64,000 nucleotides of DNA, taken from positions 124,001 to 188,000 of the forward strand of contig NZ_CP061293.1 of NCBI RefSeq assembly GCF_018687495.1, given 5' to 3'. Made by a program: the position numbers and the translations under genes. This document shows positions 40,569 through 50,510 of the stretch, piece after piece (position 1 is the first letter of the stretch; every line of letters begins with the position of its first letter). The notes under the pieces are model-generated. The model saw only the letters and a program-made list of their open reading frames with translations. It was not told the origin of the DNA and searched no databases. The stretch is from Polynucleobacter sp. MWH-Svant-W18 (GTDB lineage: Bacteria > Pseudomonadota > Gammaproteobacteria > Burkholderiales > Burkholderiaceae).

Positions 40569-41069
40569 TTAGTGGGATTTATTTTGTAGAAGGCGCTCAA
40601 CTGCCTTGTGCAGATCAGAATCTGGCTCAAGTTTTTCTAATAAGTCTTGCCATGATTTCTTGGCTACCGGGTTTAGCCCTTTTGGAGCGATATTTTTGGT
40701 GTTTTCTCGAGGCTTGACTTCCCAGGCTGGGGCGGACGGCTTCACTTTGACCTTAATCACTTTGCAGTGCAGCCCATTCTTAGCTAACTCATTGATTAGA
40801 CTGGGTAAAATCTGTTGTAAACGTGTTCCTATGCTGGCACTGCTGACCAGCAAGAAAAGCTCATCTTGGCCACCAGACCGCCATCCAGCCTCAATTTTGG
40901 AGCTCAAGTGACCAAGATCTAGGGTTTCTAGGGCGATAAAGAGCCTAGCTTTGAGTTTGGCCAAGTCTTCCGTTTTAGCCAGGATCCCACCAAGACCATC
41001 TGATTCCCGCAGGTAATCCAGCCAGTCATGGGCTGTGCGATTGCGGGATGGTTTGCGAGCAGGGTTCAT
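40569..41069 (-). CDS. DciA-like protein (DUF721)
   Basis: A 166-residue protein resembling DciA, the DUF721-type loader or partner of the replicative helicase DnaB. The N-terminal region shows a short basic stretch and a KH-like part (about 35-115), with VSSASIGTRLQQILPSLINEL matching the family pattern. The C-terminus is lysine-rich. Assignment rests on this pattern and on the gene lying next to secA, as in other betaproteobacteria. I start at the ATG giving MNPARKPSRN; an upstream alternative start at 41099 is less likely. Confidence 0.7.
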   Translation of the reverse strand: MNPARKPSRNRTAHDWLDYLRESDGLGGILAKTEDLAKLKARLFIALETLDLGHLSSKIEAGWRSGGQDELFLLVSSASIGTRLQQILPSLINELAKNGLHCKVIKVKVKPSAPAWEVKPRENTKNIAPKGLNPVAKKSWQDLLEKLEPDSDLHKAVERLLQNKSH

Positions 41070-41112
41070 AAAAAATGGGGTTGCGGGTGATAAACTCAAG
41101 GACTTAATTTTC

Positions 41113-41118
41113 TACAAT
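41113..41118 (+). promoter_or_regulatory. Candidate -10 box of secA (TACAAT)
   Basis: TACAAT (5 of 6) ends 5 bases before the secA ATG, with no ribosome site between. There is no clear -35 at 16-18 bases. Confidence 0.43.
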
Positions 41119-41123
41119 ATCCC

Positions 41124-43889
41124 ATGGTAATCGGTCTTCTTAAAACCCTGGTCGGCAGTCGTAACGACCGCCTCTTAAAACAGTATCGCAAAGTCGTTGC
41201 CAAAGTTGGTGCTTTTGAACCAAGTCTGCAATCTTTGGATGATGCTGCACTTGCTGCCAAAACTGCTGAATTTAAATCACGTTTGGCTGCAGGCGAGTCT
41301 TTAGATGATATCGCTGCAGAAGCCTTTGCGGTAGTTCGTGAGGCTAGCGTTCGCGTCATGAAGATGCGTCATTTTGATGCGCAGATTATGGGCGGCCTTG
41401 CTTTACATCAAGGCAAGATTGCAGAGATGGGGACTGGCGAGGGAAAAACCTTAACAGCAACACTACCCGTATATTTGAACGCCTTAACTGGCAAGGGTGT
41501 TCACGTTGTTACAGTCAATGATTACTTAGCACAACGCGATGCTGAGTGGATGTCAACACTTTATAACTTCTTGGGTATGAGGGTTGGTGTGAATCTATCG
41601 CAGATGGATCACAAGACAAAACAAGAAGCCTATGCCGCTGATATTACCTACGGTACGAATAATGAATTCGGCTTTGATTACTTGCGCGATAACATGGTCC
41701 AAGATTTGGATCAACGGGTACAACGTGGATTAGCGTATGCAATTGTCGATGAGGTCGATTCGATCCTGATTGATGAAGCACGCACACCACTGATTATTTC
41801 TGGACAAGCCGACGATCACACTGATCTCTATATCAAAATCAATGCATTGCCCTCTTATTTAGAGCGCCAAATCGGTGAAGAAAAGGCAGATGGTACTGGT
41901 GTTGAGAAGCCTGGCGATTACTGGGTAGATGAAAAGTCTCAACAGGTCTACTTGACTGAGCAGGGGCATGATAAGGCTGAGGAAATTTTGGTGCAGCTGG
42001 GGGCTTTGAATGATGGCGCATCCTTATACGCGCCCCAAAATATTACCTTGATGCATCATGTATATGCTGCGCTACGAGCACATTGCTTGTACAACCGCGA
42101 TCAACATTATGTTGTCCAAAATAAAGAAGTCATCATTGTTGATGAGTTCACTGGCCGTTTGATGCAAGGACGACGTTGGTCTGATGGATTACATCAGGCA
42201 GTAGAAGCTAAAGAGGGTGTACCGATTCAGAATGAGAATCAAACTCTAGCGACAATTACCTTCCAGAATTATTTCAGGATGTATGGCAAGTTGGCCGGTA
42301 TGACTGGTACCGCGGATACTGAGGCGTATGAATTTAAGGAAATCTACAACTTAGAAACAGTAGTTATTCCACCCAATCGAATTAGTCAACGCAAAGATCG
42401 TCAAGATCAAATTTTTAAATCTTCCCGCGAGCGCTACGATGCCGTCATTAAAGATATTGAGGATTGCTACGAGCGCGGCCAACCCGTTCTGGTTGGTACG
42501 ACATCGATTGAGAATTCTGAGTTAATTTCGGGTTTACTGGATAAACGTAAGTTGCCGCATCAAGTATTGAATGCTAAACAGCATGCTCGTGAGGCTGAAA
42601 TCATTGCTCAAGCTGGTCGTCCAAAGATGATCACCATCGCCACCAATATGGCAGGTCGTGGAACGGATATTGTGCTTGGCGGTAATGTTGGCAAGCAGTC
42701 CTCATTAATTGAGGCTGACTCTGCGCGCTCAGAAGCAGAAAAAGCTAGCAAAATTAAACAGCTTCAAGATGAGTGGCAAAGTATTCACGATCAAGTATTG
42801 ACTGCAGGTGGTTTGCACATTATTGGTACTGAGCGCCACGAGAGTCGCCGAATTGATAATCAATTAAGAGGTCGTTCAGGTCGTCAAGGTGACCCTGGTT
42901 CATCACGCTTTTATCTTTCCTTAGATGATTCATTACTACGTATTTTTGCTGGGGATCGCTTGCGCGCAGTGATGGAGCGCTTGAAGATGCCTGATGGCGA
43001 GCCAATTGAAGCGGGTATGGTGACGCGTTCCATCGAGTCTGCGCAGCGCAAGGTTGAAGGTCGTAACTTTGATATTCGTAAACAATTGTTGGAGTATGAC
43101 GACGTAGCGAACGATCAACGCAAAGAAACTTACCGCCTGAGAAACGAAGTTCTCGAAAGTAAGGATATTGGCGATTTAATTGCCAATTTGCGTGAAGATG
43201 TCTTGCGCTCAGTCTGCTCTGTGTATGTTCCAGCTGAATCTATGGAGGAGCAGTGGGACCTACATGGGCTAGAAAATGTTTTGGCAAATGAGTGGGGGCT
43301 TACGGTTGATCTCTCTAAATGGGTTGAGAGTACTGAGACAGTTGATGATTCAGAAATTGTGGAACGCGTATTACAGGCTGCACAAGAGACATATGATGCC
43401 AAGGTTGAATTATCAGGGCGCGAGTCATTTGCTGGGTTTGAGCGCTCTGTTCTCTTATATAGCCTAGATAGTCATTGGCGAGAGCACTTAGCCGCCTTAG
43501 ATCATCTGCGCCAAGGCATCCATTTGCGTGGCTATGCTCAAAAGGATCCAAAGCAAGAATACCGCCGTGAGGCATTTGAGTTGTACGGTGAATTGCTGAG
43601 CATTATTAAGAATGATGTTGTCAAAAGTATTATGAGCGTACAGATTCGAAGCGCTAGTGAACTCGATCAAGCCGCTGAGTCGATGAATGAAGATTTGGCA
43701 AATCTAGCTGATGTGCAATATCAACATGCTGATCCTGATAAAGAGGTCGCAGGCTCTACTGGTGATCGTGGTGCCTCGATTGAGGTGATTCCCGCCCCTG
43801 TAAGGGCTGGACCTAAGATTGGCCGTAATGATCCTTGTACTTGTGGCAGCGGTAAAAAATATAAGAATTGCTGCGGCGCTTTAAGTTAA
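41124..43889 (+). CDS. secA: Preprotein translocase ATPase SecA
   Basis: Motor of Sec-dependent export. The 921 residues include [20 protein letters not shown] (Walker A, near residue 105), [19 protein letters not shown] (Walker B) near residue 210, and [14 protein letters not shown] near residue 510. [20 protein letters not shown] is the arginine-finger region. The C-terminal zinc motif [13 protein letters not shown] binds SecB and lipids. No secM-like leader is present; the 5' side is a convergent-free divergent gap with dciA. Confidence 0.98.
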   Translation: MVIGLLKTLVGSRNDRLLKQYRKVVAKVGAFEPSLQSLDDAALAAKTAEFKSRLAAGESLDDIAAEAFAVVREASVRVMKMRHFDAQIMGGLALHQGKIAEMGTGEGKTLTATLPVYLNALTGKGVHVVTVNDYLAQRDAEWMSTLYNFLGMRVGVNLSQMDHKTKQEAYAADITYGTNNEFGFDYLRDNMVQDLDQRVQRGLAYAIVDEVDSILIDEARTPLIISGQADDHTDLYIKINALPSYLERQIGEEKADGTGVEKPGDYWVDEKSQQVYLTEQGHDKAEEILVQLGALNDGASLYAPQNITLMHHVYAALRAHCLYNRDQHYVVQNKEVIIVDEFTGRLMQGRRWSDGLHQAVEAKEGVPIQNENQTLATITFQNYFRMYGKLAGMTGTADTEAYEFKEIYNLETVVIPPNRISQRKDRQDQIFKSSRERYDAVIKDIEDCYERGQPVLVGTTSIENSELISGLLDKRKLPHQVLNAKQHAREAEIIAQAGRPKMITIATNMAGRGTDIVLGGNVGKQSSLIEADSARSEAEKASKIKQLQDEWQSIHDQVLTAGGLHIIGTERHESRRIDNQLRGRSGRQGDPGSSRFYLSLDDSLLRIFAGDRLRAVMERLKMPDGEPIEAGMVTRSIESAQRKVEGRNFDIRKQLLEYDDVANDQRKETYRLRNEVLESKDIGDLIANLREDVLRSVCSVYVPAESMEEQWDLHGLENVLANEWGLTVDLSKWVESTETVDDSEIVERVLQAAQETYDAKVELSGRESFAGFERSVLLYSLDSHWREHLAALDHLRQGIHLRGYAQKDPKQEYRREAFELYGELLSIIKNDVVKSIMSVQIRSASELDQAAESMNEDLANLADVQYQHADPDKEVAGSTGDRGASIEVIPAPVRAGPKIGRNDPCTCGSGKKYKNCCGALS

Positions 43890-43900
43890 GCGCTGTTTTA
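43876..43900 (+). terminator. Candidate terminator overlapping secA stop
   Basis: GCGCTT (43876-43881) and AAGCGC (43888-43893) form a 6-bp stem around a 6-base loop that contains the start of the secA stop codon, followed by TGTTTTA. A second hairpin without a T-run, GGGTGCT-N8-AGCACCC, follows at 43902-43923. Confidence 0.45.
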
Positions 43901-43938
43901 AGGGTGCTCATGGGATAGCACCCACCGATGCCCTCATC

Positions 43939-43944
43939 TACAAT
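43939..43944 (+). promoter_or_regulatory. Candidate -10 box of argJ (TACAAT)
   Basis: TACAAT (5 of 6) ends 9 bases before the argJ ATG. No ribosome site lies in the gap, so the predicted leader is only about two or three bases. Confidence 0.4.
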
Positions 43945-43953
43945 TGTCGAACT

Positions 43954-45189
43954 ATGACAGTTAACCTTCCCCTCCCCCAAAAAACTGATCTCAAGCCAGT
44001 AAAAGGTTTTGAGATGGGTATTGCCGAAGCCGGTATCAAGAAAGCCAATCGTAAAGATTTGCTGGTAATGACTTTGGCGCCAGGATCTCAAGTGGCCGGC
44101 GTGTTCACCTTAAATCGTTTTTGTGCTGCCCCCGTTCAGGTTTGTCGAGAGCATTTGGCGCAAGATGGTCGCAATGGTGAAATCCGGGCCTTAGTTGTGA
44201 ATACAGGCAATGCCAACGCAGGCACTGGCGAATCAGGCATGAAGCATGCACTTGAAACTTGCGCAGCATTGGCAAAAGATCTCCAGTTGAATCCCGAGCA
44301 AATTCTGCCGTTTTCAACAGGAGTTATTTTAGAGCCCCTGCCAATTGAAAAAATTATTAGCACCCTCCCAAAGGCGGTTGCGAACCTGGGTGAGGATAAC
44401 TGGCTTGATGCGGCGCAAGCCATTATGACGACGGATACCCAGCCTAAAGCAACTTCGATGACCGTATCTACACCGGCCGGTCCAGTGGTGATTACTGGCA
44501 TCTGTAAGGGTGCTGGAATGATTCATCCAAATATGGCCACTATGTTGGGATTTATTGCCACGGATATTGGCTTCGCTCACGGCTTGCTGGCTAATCTCAC
44601 CCGTGAAATTGCAGATCTTTCTTTCAACGCCATCACGATTGATGGTGATACCTCGACAAATGATTCCTTCATCATCATGGCAACTGGCCAGTCTGCAGTG
44701 CAGATCAAATCAGTGGATGATCCAAGCTATGGTGTAGTGCGAGATGCCTTGATTGTTCTTGCCAGAAAGTTGGCGCAAATGATTGTGCGTGATGGCGAGG
44801 GTGCTACCAAATTTATAACGATTGAAGTTGTGGGTGGTAAGACCTCAGAAGAGTGTCGTTTAGTTGCAAAAGCAGTAGCCCATTCTCCACTAGTAAAGAC
44901 AGCTTTCTTTGCAAGCGATCCAAACTTAGGCCGTATTTTGGCTGCAATTGGCTATGCCGGAATTACAGATTTGGATGTCAATCGGGTGCAGATGTGGTTA
45001 GGTGATGTTTGGGTTGCAAAAGATGGTGGCCGCAATCCTAGCTACCAAGAGACTGATGGTCAACGTGTTATGCAGGCTCCAGAAATTACTGTGAAGATTG
45101 ATTTAGGGCGCGGTAGTGCTATGCAAACCATGTGGACATGTGACTTATCTCATGATTACGTTTCAATTAACGCAGACTATCGCTCATAG
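43954..45189 (+). CDS. argJ: Bifunctional ornithine acetyltransferase / N-acetylglutamate synthase
   Basis: Recycles the acetyl group in arginine synthesis. The 411-residue precursor self-cleaves before the catalytic threonine in [14 protein letters not shown] (Thr196), giving alpha and beta chains. Other motifs are NTGNANAGTG near residue 89, [16 protein letters not shown] and [10 protein letters not shown]. The C-terminus SINADYRS is the usual ending. It probably begins a unit with the DUF815 ATPase 14 bases downstream. Confidence 0.97.
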   Translation: MTVNLPLPQKTDLKPVKGFEMGIAEAGIKKANRKDLLVMTLAPGSQVAGVFTLNRFCAAPVQVCREHLAQDGRNGEIRALVVNTGNANAGTGESGMKHALETCAALAKDLQLNPEQILPFSTGVILEPLPIEKIISTLPKAVANLGEDNWLDAAQAIMTTDTQPKATSMTVSTPAGPVVITGICKGAGMIHPNMATMLGFIATDIGFAHGLLANLTREIADLSFNAITIDGDTSTNDSFIIMATGQSAVQIKSVDDPSYGVVRDALIVLARKLAQMIVRDGEGATKFITIEVVGGKTSEECRLVAKAVAHSPLVKTAFFASDPNLGRILAAIGYAGITDLDVNRVQMWLGDVWVAKDGGRNPSYQETDGQRVMQAPEITVKIDLGRGSAMQTMWTCDLSHDYVSINADYRS

Positions 45190-45203
45190 AAACCTATAAA
45201 AAG

Positions 45204-46061
45204 ATGAATGAAAAATTAGACCGACTATTAAGTCATCTTGAAACCTTTTTACCTAAACCTCTGAATGAAGAGCAATGGAAATCTTCTACAGCATTTAGGT
45301 GGCGCCGCCGCGACAGTATCTTTGGCAGTATTGGTTTCTTGCAGCCGGTGAGGCATGTCTCCGATATCACCTTTGATGACTTAAAAAATATTGATCGTCA
45401 GCGCGATGCGATTCGCGACAATACAAAAAACTTTATTCACAAAAAGCCAGCAAACAACATTTTGCTTACTGGTGCAAGAGGTACGGGGAAGTCATCTCTC
45501 ATTAAGGCTAGTCTTCATGAGTTTGCTAGTCAGGGATTGCGACTAGTTGAGGTTGAAAAAGAGCATTTGGCTGATCTGGCGGACATTACAGACATCTTGG
45601 CTGAGCGCCCTGAGTGCTTCATCATTTTTTGTGATGATTTGTCTTTTGAGGATGGGGAATCTGGTTATAAGGCCATGAAATCTGCTCTAGATGGTTCAGT
45701 TTCGGCGCAGGTAGACAATATTTTGATTTATGCCACTTCAAATCGACGCCATTTACTGCCTGAGTATATGAAAGATAACGAAGGTTATGTTCATGGTGAC
45801 GATGGTGAGATTCATCCGGGTGAAGTCGTTGAGGAAAAGATTTCTTTATCAGAGCGCTTTGGTCTATGGCTCTCGTTTTATCCACCCAAGCAAGATGAGT
45901 ATTTGGCGATCGTTGCCCATTGGCTTACCCACTTTGGTTTAACTGCTCCACAAATTGAAGCTGCTCGTCCAGAGGCATTGGTTTGGGCGCTAGAGCGTGG
46001 TTCCCGTTCTGGCCGTGTTGCTTGGCAATTTGCAAAACACTGGGCAGGATTGCATGCCTAA
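45204..46061 (+). CDS. AAA ATPase of DUF815 family
   Basis: A 285-residue P-loop ATPase with Walker A GARGTGKSS near residue 88 and a Walker-B-like CFIIFCDDLSFE near residue 136. NILIYATSNRRHLLPEYM (sensor-1 region with Asn) follows. This layout is the DUF815 group of AAA proteins, whose cellular role is not established. The C-terminal lid region ends WALERGSRSGRVAWQFAKHW. It is conserved between argJ and mutT in betaproteobacteria, but that neighbourhood does not reveal a function. Confidence 0.85.
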   Translation: MNEKLDRLLSHLETFLPKPLNEEQWKSSTAFRWRRRDSIFGSIGFLQPVRHVSDITFDDLKNIDRQRDAIRDNTKNFIHKKPANNILLTGARGTGKSSLIKASLHEFASQGLRLVEVEKEHLADLADITDILAERPECFIIFCDDLSFEDGESGYKAMKSALDGSVSAQVDNILIYATSNRRHLLPEYMKDNEGYVHGDDGEIHPGEVVEEKISLSERFGLWLSFYPPKQDEYLAIVAHWLTHFGLTAPQIEAARPEALVWALERGSRSGRVAWQFAKHWAGLHA

Positions 46062-46075
46062 AGGAATGTATTTCC

Positions 46076-46498
46076 ATGAGTGAAATACAGCGTCCCATTA
46101 CGGTTGTAGCCGCCGGAATATTGCTAGATTCAGAAAATCGCTATCTCTTGGGTCAACGACCCGAGGGTAAGCCGTATGCTGGTTACTGGGAAGTGCCTGG
46201 CGGTAAAGTCGAAAAAGGTGAAACGGTTTTTCAGGCTTTGCAGCGCGAGTTGCAAGAAGAGCTGGGCATCGATATTTTCTCTAGCGAAGAATTAACCGTC
46301 TTAGAGCATGACTATCCACATGCTTATGTACGTTTATATGTGAGCATCATTCGTAAATGGTCGGGTACCCCAACGGGTTGCGAAGGACAAGCTTTATCTT
46401 GGCAATCCATTGCCGCAGAAAGCCCTTCTGTAGAACCTTTATTGCCAGCCGCTTGGCCAATGCTGGAGTGCTTAAGACGCTTTCTAGCTCAGAACTGA
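46076..46498 (+). CDS. mutT: 8-oxo-dGTP diphosphatase, MutT-type Nudix hydrolase
   Basis: Cleans the nucleotide pool of oxidised dGTP. The 140-residue protein carries the Nudix box GGKVEKGETVFQALQRELQEELGI near residues 42-65 and begins with VAAGILLDSENRYLLGQRPEGKPYAGYWEVPGG-type architecture typical of MutT. The ATG chosen gives MSEIQRPITVV after an AAGGAA site. A much longer in-frame extension overlapping the ATPase gene has no family support. It converges on zapD with a 10-base overlap. Confidence 0.93.
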   Translation: MSEIQRPITVVAAGILLDSENRYLLGQRPEGKPYAGYWEVPGGKVEKGETVFQALQRELQEELGIDIFSSEELTVLEHDYPHAYVRLYVSIIRKWSGTPTGCEGQALSWQSIAAESPSVEPLLPAAWPMLECLRRFLAQN

Positions 46499-47241
46499 CA
46501 AAGCGTCAGTTTGAAGGGTACATCCGCATTAATAGGCTGCGCTTTCTTGTCTTGCTCCGCCTTTAAAAAGCGTACGGAGAGCAGGTATTTATTAGCACTA
46601 ATTTCTGAGTAGAGACTATCGTCTTCCACCATGATGCGCATGAGCTGGTATACCTTGCCTGAGGGGGCCTGTTGAAACGCTCCATTGTGTGCGAGCACAT
46701 CCTTCGCCTCACCGGATTGGCGCAATAGACGTAAAAATAATTGACATGCATCTTGCCAAGGCAAGAGAGGATGAACATAATTTTCTAAAAGTTTGCGGCG
46801 CTCAGTTGATGGGCTATTTTTCCAGGCATGGTAGCTTGGCAAATCAATTGGACTTGTTCCGCCAGGAATATTTAAGCGAGTACGAATTGCATTGAGCCAT
46901 TCACTATCAGTAATGACTGAATTCGGTCTGCCAGTTGATTGATTGATGCTGCTAGCAACTGAGTCAATCTCAGAAAGAGTTTGCGCAAGCGCCTCTTGGT
47001 CTACTTTTTGTGACGACTTGAGTCCATTGAGCGCATATTTTTGTCGCTCGAATTCTTTGAGTAATAAAGATTTAATATCGCCACGAGCACCAATGTCGCC
47101 AAGATCAAACAAAATAGAGATCGCATTGTGGTGTAACTCTGGATCATCCGAGCGAGTAAAGTGATTAAAACGGGCGAACAAATACTCCAGCCGAAGCATG
47201 CTTCGAACTAATTCGTTGAAGGGGTATTCGTAGACAATCAC
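46489..47241 (-). CDS. zapD: Cell division protein ZapD
   Basis: FtsZ-bundling protein (former DUF1342/YacF) that binds the FtsZ C-terminal peptide. The 250 residues start IVYEYPFNELVRSMLRLEYLF, the family's hallmark N-terminal helix, and contain RPNSVITDSEWLNAIRTRL near residue 105 and a C-terminal beta domain. It is last in the hlyC-pilBCD-coaE-zapD operon, 11 bases after coaE. The small yacG (DNA gyrase inhibitor) gene that usually follows zapD is absent; mutT comes instead on the other strand. Confidence 0.95.
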   Translation of the reverse strand: MIVYEYPFNELVRSMLRLEYLFARFNHFTRSDDPELHHNAISILFDLGDIGARGDIKSLLLKEFERQKYALNGLKSSQKVDQEALAQTLSEIDSVASSINQSTGRPNSVITDSEWLNAIRTRLNIPGGTSPIDLPSYHAWKNSPSTERRKLLENYVHPLLPWQDACQLFLRLLRQSGEAKDVLAHNGAFQQAPSGKVYQLMRIMVEDDSLYSEISANKYLLSVRFLKAEQDKKAQPINADVPFKLTLCQF

Positions 47242-47252
47242 AAGCCCATATT

Positions 47253-47939
47253 CTATGACGAACTGAGCAGATCTTTCTGAATCTGTTGAATTTTTTGGTG
47301 CAGACTTTGCACCTCTAGCTCCAAGTCCTCAAGACGCCCTTGGTTTTTGATCACCGTATCGGCCTGGCTGAGGCGCTCTTCTCGACTGGCTTGAGCTGCC
47401 AGAATTCTCTCAATTTCTAGACGGGATAAGTTGCTGCGCTGCATAACTCTCTCAATTTGCGTCTCTTTTGGGCAATCCATCACCACCAAGTGATCAATTA
47501 AGCCCTTCCAGGCGCCGGACTCTATCAGCAGGGGCACCACGAATACAAGATATAGCGCGCCATCCTGGGCCGACTGTAAAGCTTGCTTGATGGTTTCTTG
47601 TCGAATAAGGGGGTGGGTAACAGCTTCCAGCAATTTGCGGGATTCAGGATTTTCGAAAACTAGGGTCCGCATCTTGGCTCTATCGAGCGCTCCATCGTCT
47701 CCAATGTATTCCGAGCCGAATTGTTCCCGAATAAGTGGAATAGCTGAACCCCCTGGGCCAGTAATGTGATGGGCGATCAGATCGGTATCGACAATACCCG
47801 CACCCAATTGAGCCAATAACTTACTAACTGCGGTTTTTCCAGACCCAATGCCACCAGTCAGGCCAATGAGGGGAATACGCCCCTTCAATGCCGCTAAGTC
47901 GGACTGATTATCAGGATGTTTTGGAGTAGCTGTGGCCAT
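47253..47939 (-). CDS. coaE: Dephospho-CoA kinase
   Basis: Last step of coenzyme A synthesis. The 228 residues have the P-loop PLIGLTGGIGSGKTAVS near residue 25, VDTDLIAHHITGPGG, and RVMQRSNLSRLEIERILAAQ in the lid. The ATG chosen puts about 22 extra residues before the usual N-terminus and makes the gene overlap pilD by 46 bases. A TTG shortly before the P-loop (codon 18, LKGRIPLIG) could be the true start. Confidence 0.94.
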   Translation of the reverse strand: MATATPKHPDNQSDLAALKGRIPLIGLTGGIGSGKTAVSKLLAQLGAGIVDTDLIAHHITGPGGSAIPLIREQFGSEYIGDDGALDRAKMRTLVFENPESRKLLEAVTHPLIRQETIKQALQSAQDGALYLVFVVPLLIESGAWKGLIDHLVVMDCPKETQIERVMQRSNLSRLEIERILAAQASREERLSQADTVIKNQGRLEDLELEVQSLHQKIQQIQKDLLSSS

Positions 47940-48394
47940 AACAACTCAATGATGCCAGCAAAGATGAGAAATGGCCCAAATGGAAATGCCGAGCCAATAG
48001 TTTGTTTATTCAGTTTTAACCACGCTAGACCGCCTAGGAGGCCAGCGATCGAGGCGGTAAATAAGAGGGCGGGAAGTGAGCTCCATCCAAGCCAGGCACC
48101 CAGACCAGCTAATAGTTTGGCATCCCCCATGCCAATACCCTCTTGTTTTTTAAGAAATCGGTAGAGGCGATTTAATCCCCATAGACAGATATAGCCCAGT
48201 ATTGCGCCCAAAATAGATTGCTGAAGGTTGACAAATCGGAGGCCAGAAAGCGCATTAAAGAAAATGCCAGAGGCGATCAAAGGAAGTGTGATGAGGTCAG
48301 GCAGTTGAAAGGTCTGAAAATCGATATAGGCTAAATACACCAATACCAAAATCAGTAGGGTACGAATTAGGTCGACTACTGCAGGATCACTCAT
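47894..48394 (-). CDS. pilD: Type IV prepilin peptidase, short form (A24 family)
   Basis: Membrane aspartyl protease that trims the leader of type IV prepilins. Only the peptidase part is present: 166 residues with about six helices and both catalytic aspartates, in YIDFQTFQLPDL near residue 22 and GMGDAKLLAGLGAWLG near residue 90. The N-terminal cysteine-rich domain linked to N-methylation in full-length PilD (about 290 residues) is missing. The start codon overlaps the pilC stop (TAATG), so no hidden extension exists in frame. Confidence 0.88.
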   Translation of the reverse strand: MSDPAVVDLIRTLLILVLVYLAYIDFQTFQLPDLITLPLIASGIFFNALSGLRFVNLQQSILGAILGYICLWGLNRLYRFLKKQEGIGMGDAKLLAGLGAWLGWSSLPALLFTASIAGLLGGLAWLKLNKQTIGSAFPFGPFLIFAGIIELLWPQLLQNILIISPT

Positions 48395-49440
48395 TAAACA
48401 ATCTGCCCTAAATTAAAGATTGGAAGATACAAGATTATGACAAGACTACCAATCACAATCCCCACGAAGATGATCAGCAAGGGCTCCAAGCTTTGACTTA
48501 AGGTATTGAGTTTGTTGCTTAATTGAGTGCCCAGAGTATTTGCACGTTTACACAACATTTGTGGGAGTGAACCGCTTTCTGAAGCGATACGGAGTAATTG
48601 CAAAGTTTCAAGATCAAATAGCTGATGCTTGGGATCTGCACGTATCAACGCATCCCCGAGTGGCCATCCCCTAGTGAGGTGTTTAAAGACTTCTGCACTC
48701 AAGTCATGGCTCAGCCAATGATTGGAGGATTGTGCAGTCACCCTTAAGGCATCAGGCAGTGGTAAGCCAGATTCCAATAAATGACCGAGTGTCCTGCACC
48801 AGTAAGTAAGGGTAGCTAGGCGAAATAATCTACCCAGTATCGGAATAGAAAAACAAAGTGCATCACACTTTTTTTGTAGACGAGAAGATCTCAGCCATGA
48901 GATAGCAAACACCGTACTAGTAAAGAATAGCAGGATGGTGATTTCTAGAAAGTAATGTTGGACCAGCGTTGAGATTTGAATCAAGACTTTGGTGGGTGCA
49001 GGCAATTCTGCTTGAAAGTGGGTAAATACATCCTTAAAAACGGGCACTACCCAAATCATCATGACTAAGATCAGTAAGAAAGAGCTGGCGAGTGTAATCA
49101 GAGGATAGCTCAGCGATTGTTGAATCTTGTGACGTAATTCAATTTGCGACTCTAACTGCTGGCAAATAGTTTGCAATGCTAATTCAATATTTCCGGTACG
49201 TTCGCTGACTCGAATCAGATTGATAAATTCTATAGAAAACTGATTTTTCTGAGACAGCAAGCTTTGAGAAAGGCTTTCGCCCCTTTTTAATTGGGTGCAA
49301 AGATTGCCAATACCGTTTTGCCAATGTTTAGGGGCAGTGGTGTGGATCAATTCCATGGCATTGAGTAGCGGAAGCCCCGCACCTAAGAGCGATAAGAGCT
49401 GTTGAGCGAATGCCAGTTGATCCGATTTGTTTATTGCCAT
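48394..49440 (-). CDS. pilC: Type IV pilus inner-membrane platform protein PilC
   Basis: Polytopic GspF/PilC protein that couples the assembly ATPase to pilin extrusion. The 348 residues contain two GspF repeats (about 8-125 and 210-335), each ending in a membrane helix; ERTGNIELAL and ESGSLPQML are the paired signature segments. It lacks roughly 50 N-terminal residues of the usual 400-residue PilC. Overlaps pilB by 10 bases. Confidence 0.9.
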   Translation of the reverse strand: MAINKSDQLAFAQQLLSLLGAGLPLLNAMELIHTTAPKHWQNGIGNLCTQLKRGESLSQSLLSQKNQFSIEFINLIRVSERTGNIELALQTICQQLESQIELRHKIQQSLSYPLITLASSFLLILVMMIWVVPVFKDVFTHFQAELPAPTKVLIQISTLVQHYFLEITILLFFTSTVFAISWLRSSRLQKKCDALCFSIPILGRLFRLATLTYWCRTLGHLLESGLPLPDALRVTAQSSNHWLSHDLSAEVFKHLTRGWPLGDALIRADPKHQLFDLETLQLLRIASESGSLPQMLCKRANTLGTQLSNKLNTLSQSLEPLLIIFVGIVIGSLVIILYLPIFNLGQIV

Positions 49441-50510
49441 GTGCCAATCTCAGCTTCTAAGTCAGAATGCAATATCAAGCCTGTTTTGAGGTAGTGGAGA
49501 CCCACATCAGCCATAGTGGCATGCTTGATTGAAGGATTAAAGAGATGATTACTACTTAGTACTTCATGTATTCCAATTCGACCATAGCGCTTACTTCCTT
49601 TACAGGCACTACAGTTGATATTTTCAGTAGGGGAGCTGCCTTCGCATGCTTGGCAGCGCTTACGAACCAAGCGCTGTGAGCTGACGCTACGTAAACAGGA
49701 TTGGATAGACTCATCATCAATCCCTAAGCTATTTAACCTAGTGAGAGCCCCTCTGGCATCTTTTGTGTGCAGTGTGCTTAAGACCAGATGACCTGTTTGT
49801 GCAGCTTGAATAGCAAGCTGCGCGCTTGCGCTATCCCGAATTTCGCCAATCATGATGACATCCGGATCTTGTCTGAGTAGGGCGCGAATAATAGTTGCAA
49901 AGTCTAAGCCTGCACGGGGGTGATATGCCACTTGATTCACACCAGGAAGCCGAATTTCAATAGGATCTTCAATGGAACACAGGTTTCTGTGACTCTGGTT
50001 CAGCTCATGCAGGCAGCTGTATAGAGTACGTGTTTTGCCGCTTCCCGTTGGGCCAGTAACTAAGATCAGCCCATTCGTCTGACTAAGGGCGCTTCGAATG
50101 ATTGTCAACTGTTCTGGTAATAAACCAATTTGATCGATCGATAATTCATCGATGCGGTTTGGCAAGATTCTCACAACGGCTTTTTCACCGTACAGGGTGG
50201 GGAGTATAGAAACCCTACAATCTACGTCGGGTTTAGAAAAGTCGTTTCCAACGAGTAATCGACCATCTTGCGGCAGACGTTTTTCAGCGATATCAAGCCT
50301 CGCCAAGATTTTGATGCGGGTGATTAAGCGTTCATGCAGGTCCAGCGGAAAATGTGACTGTACTTGTAGCAAGCCATCTACCCGAATCCGAACTAGCGTC
50401 CCACGAAGTCCGGCTTCAATATGGATATCACTCGCTCTGGATGCAAGCGCATGAACTGCGATTTCATGCCAGGTGCGAATAATGAGTGAGTCTTCATGAT
50501 GACCACTCAA
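49431..50510 (-). CDS. pilB: Type IV pilus assembly / type II secretion ATPase, short PilB/GspE
   Basis: Hexameric ATPase powering pilus extension. The 359 residues cover only the conserved core: ALASRASDIHIEAG (N2 domain start), Walker A TGPTGSGKTRTLYS near residue 155, the Asp box, Walker B RQDPDVIMIGEIRD near residue 213, HTKDARGALTRL and a zinc tetracysteine (CQAC...CSAC) near residue 295. The N1 domain of full-length PilB (about 570 residues) is absent. The only start in position is a TTG overlapping the hlyC stop. Confidence 0.87.
   Translation of the reverse strand: MSGHHEDSLIIRTWHEIAVHALASRASDIHIEAGLRGTLVRIRVDGLLQVQSHFPLDLHERLITRIKILARLDIAEKRLPQDGRLLVGNDFSKPDVDCRVSILPTLYGEKAVVRILPNRIDELSIDQIGLLPEQLTIIRSALSQTNGLILVTGPTGSGKTRTLYSCLHELNQSHRNLCSIEDPIEIRLPGVNQVAYHPRAGLDFATIIRALLRQDPDVIMIGEIRDSASAQLAIQAAQTGHLVLSTLHTKDARGALTRLNSLGIDDESIQSCLRSVSSQRLVRKRCQACEGSSPTENINCSACKGSKRYGRIGIHEVLSSNHLFNPSIKHATMADVGLHYLKTGLILHSDLEAEIGTWQ

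Noticed and set aside
43902..43923. GGGTGCT-N8-AGCACCC hairpin as secA terminator
   Set aside because: The stem is good but no T-run follows on the plus strand; the upstream hairpin ending in TGTTTTA is the better candidate.
45983..46075. N-terminal extension of mutT
   Set aside because: The added residues (Trp/Cys-rich) overlap the DUF815 ATPase end and are unlike any Nudix N-terminus.
50152..50454. 100-codon frame antisense to pilB
   Set aside because: Shadow of the conserved pilB core; Ser/Arg-rich with no recognisable features.
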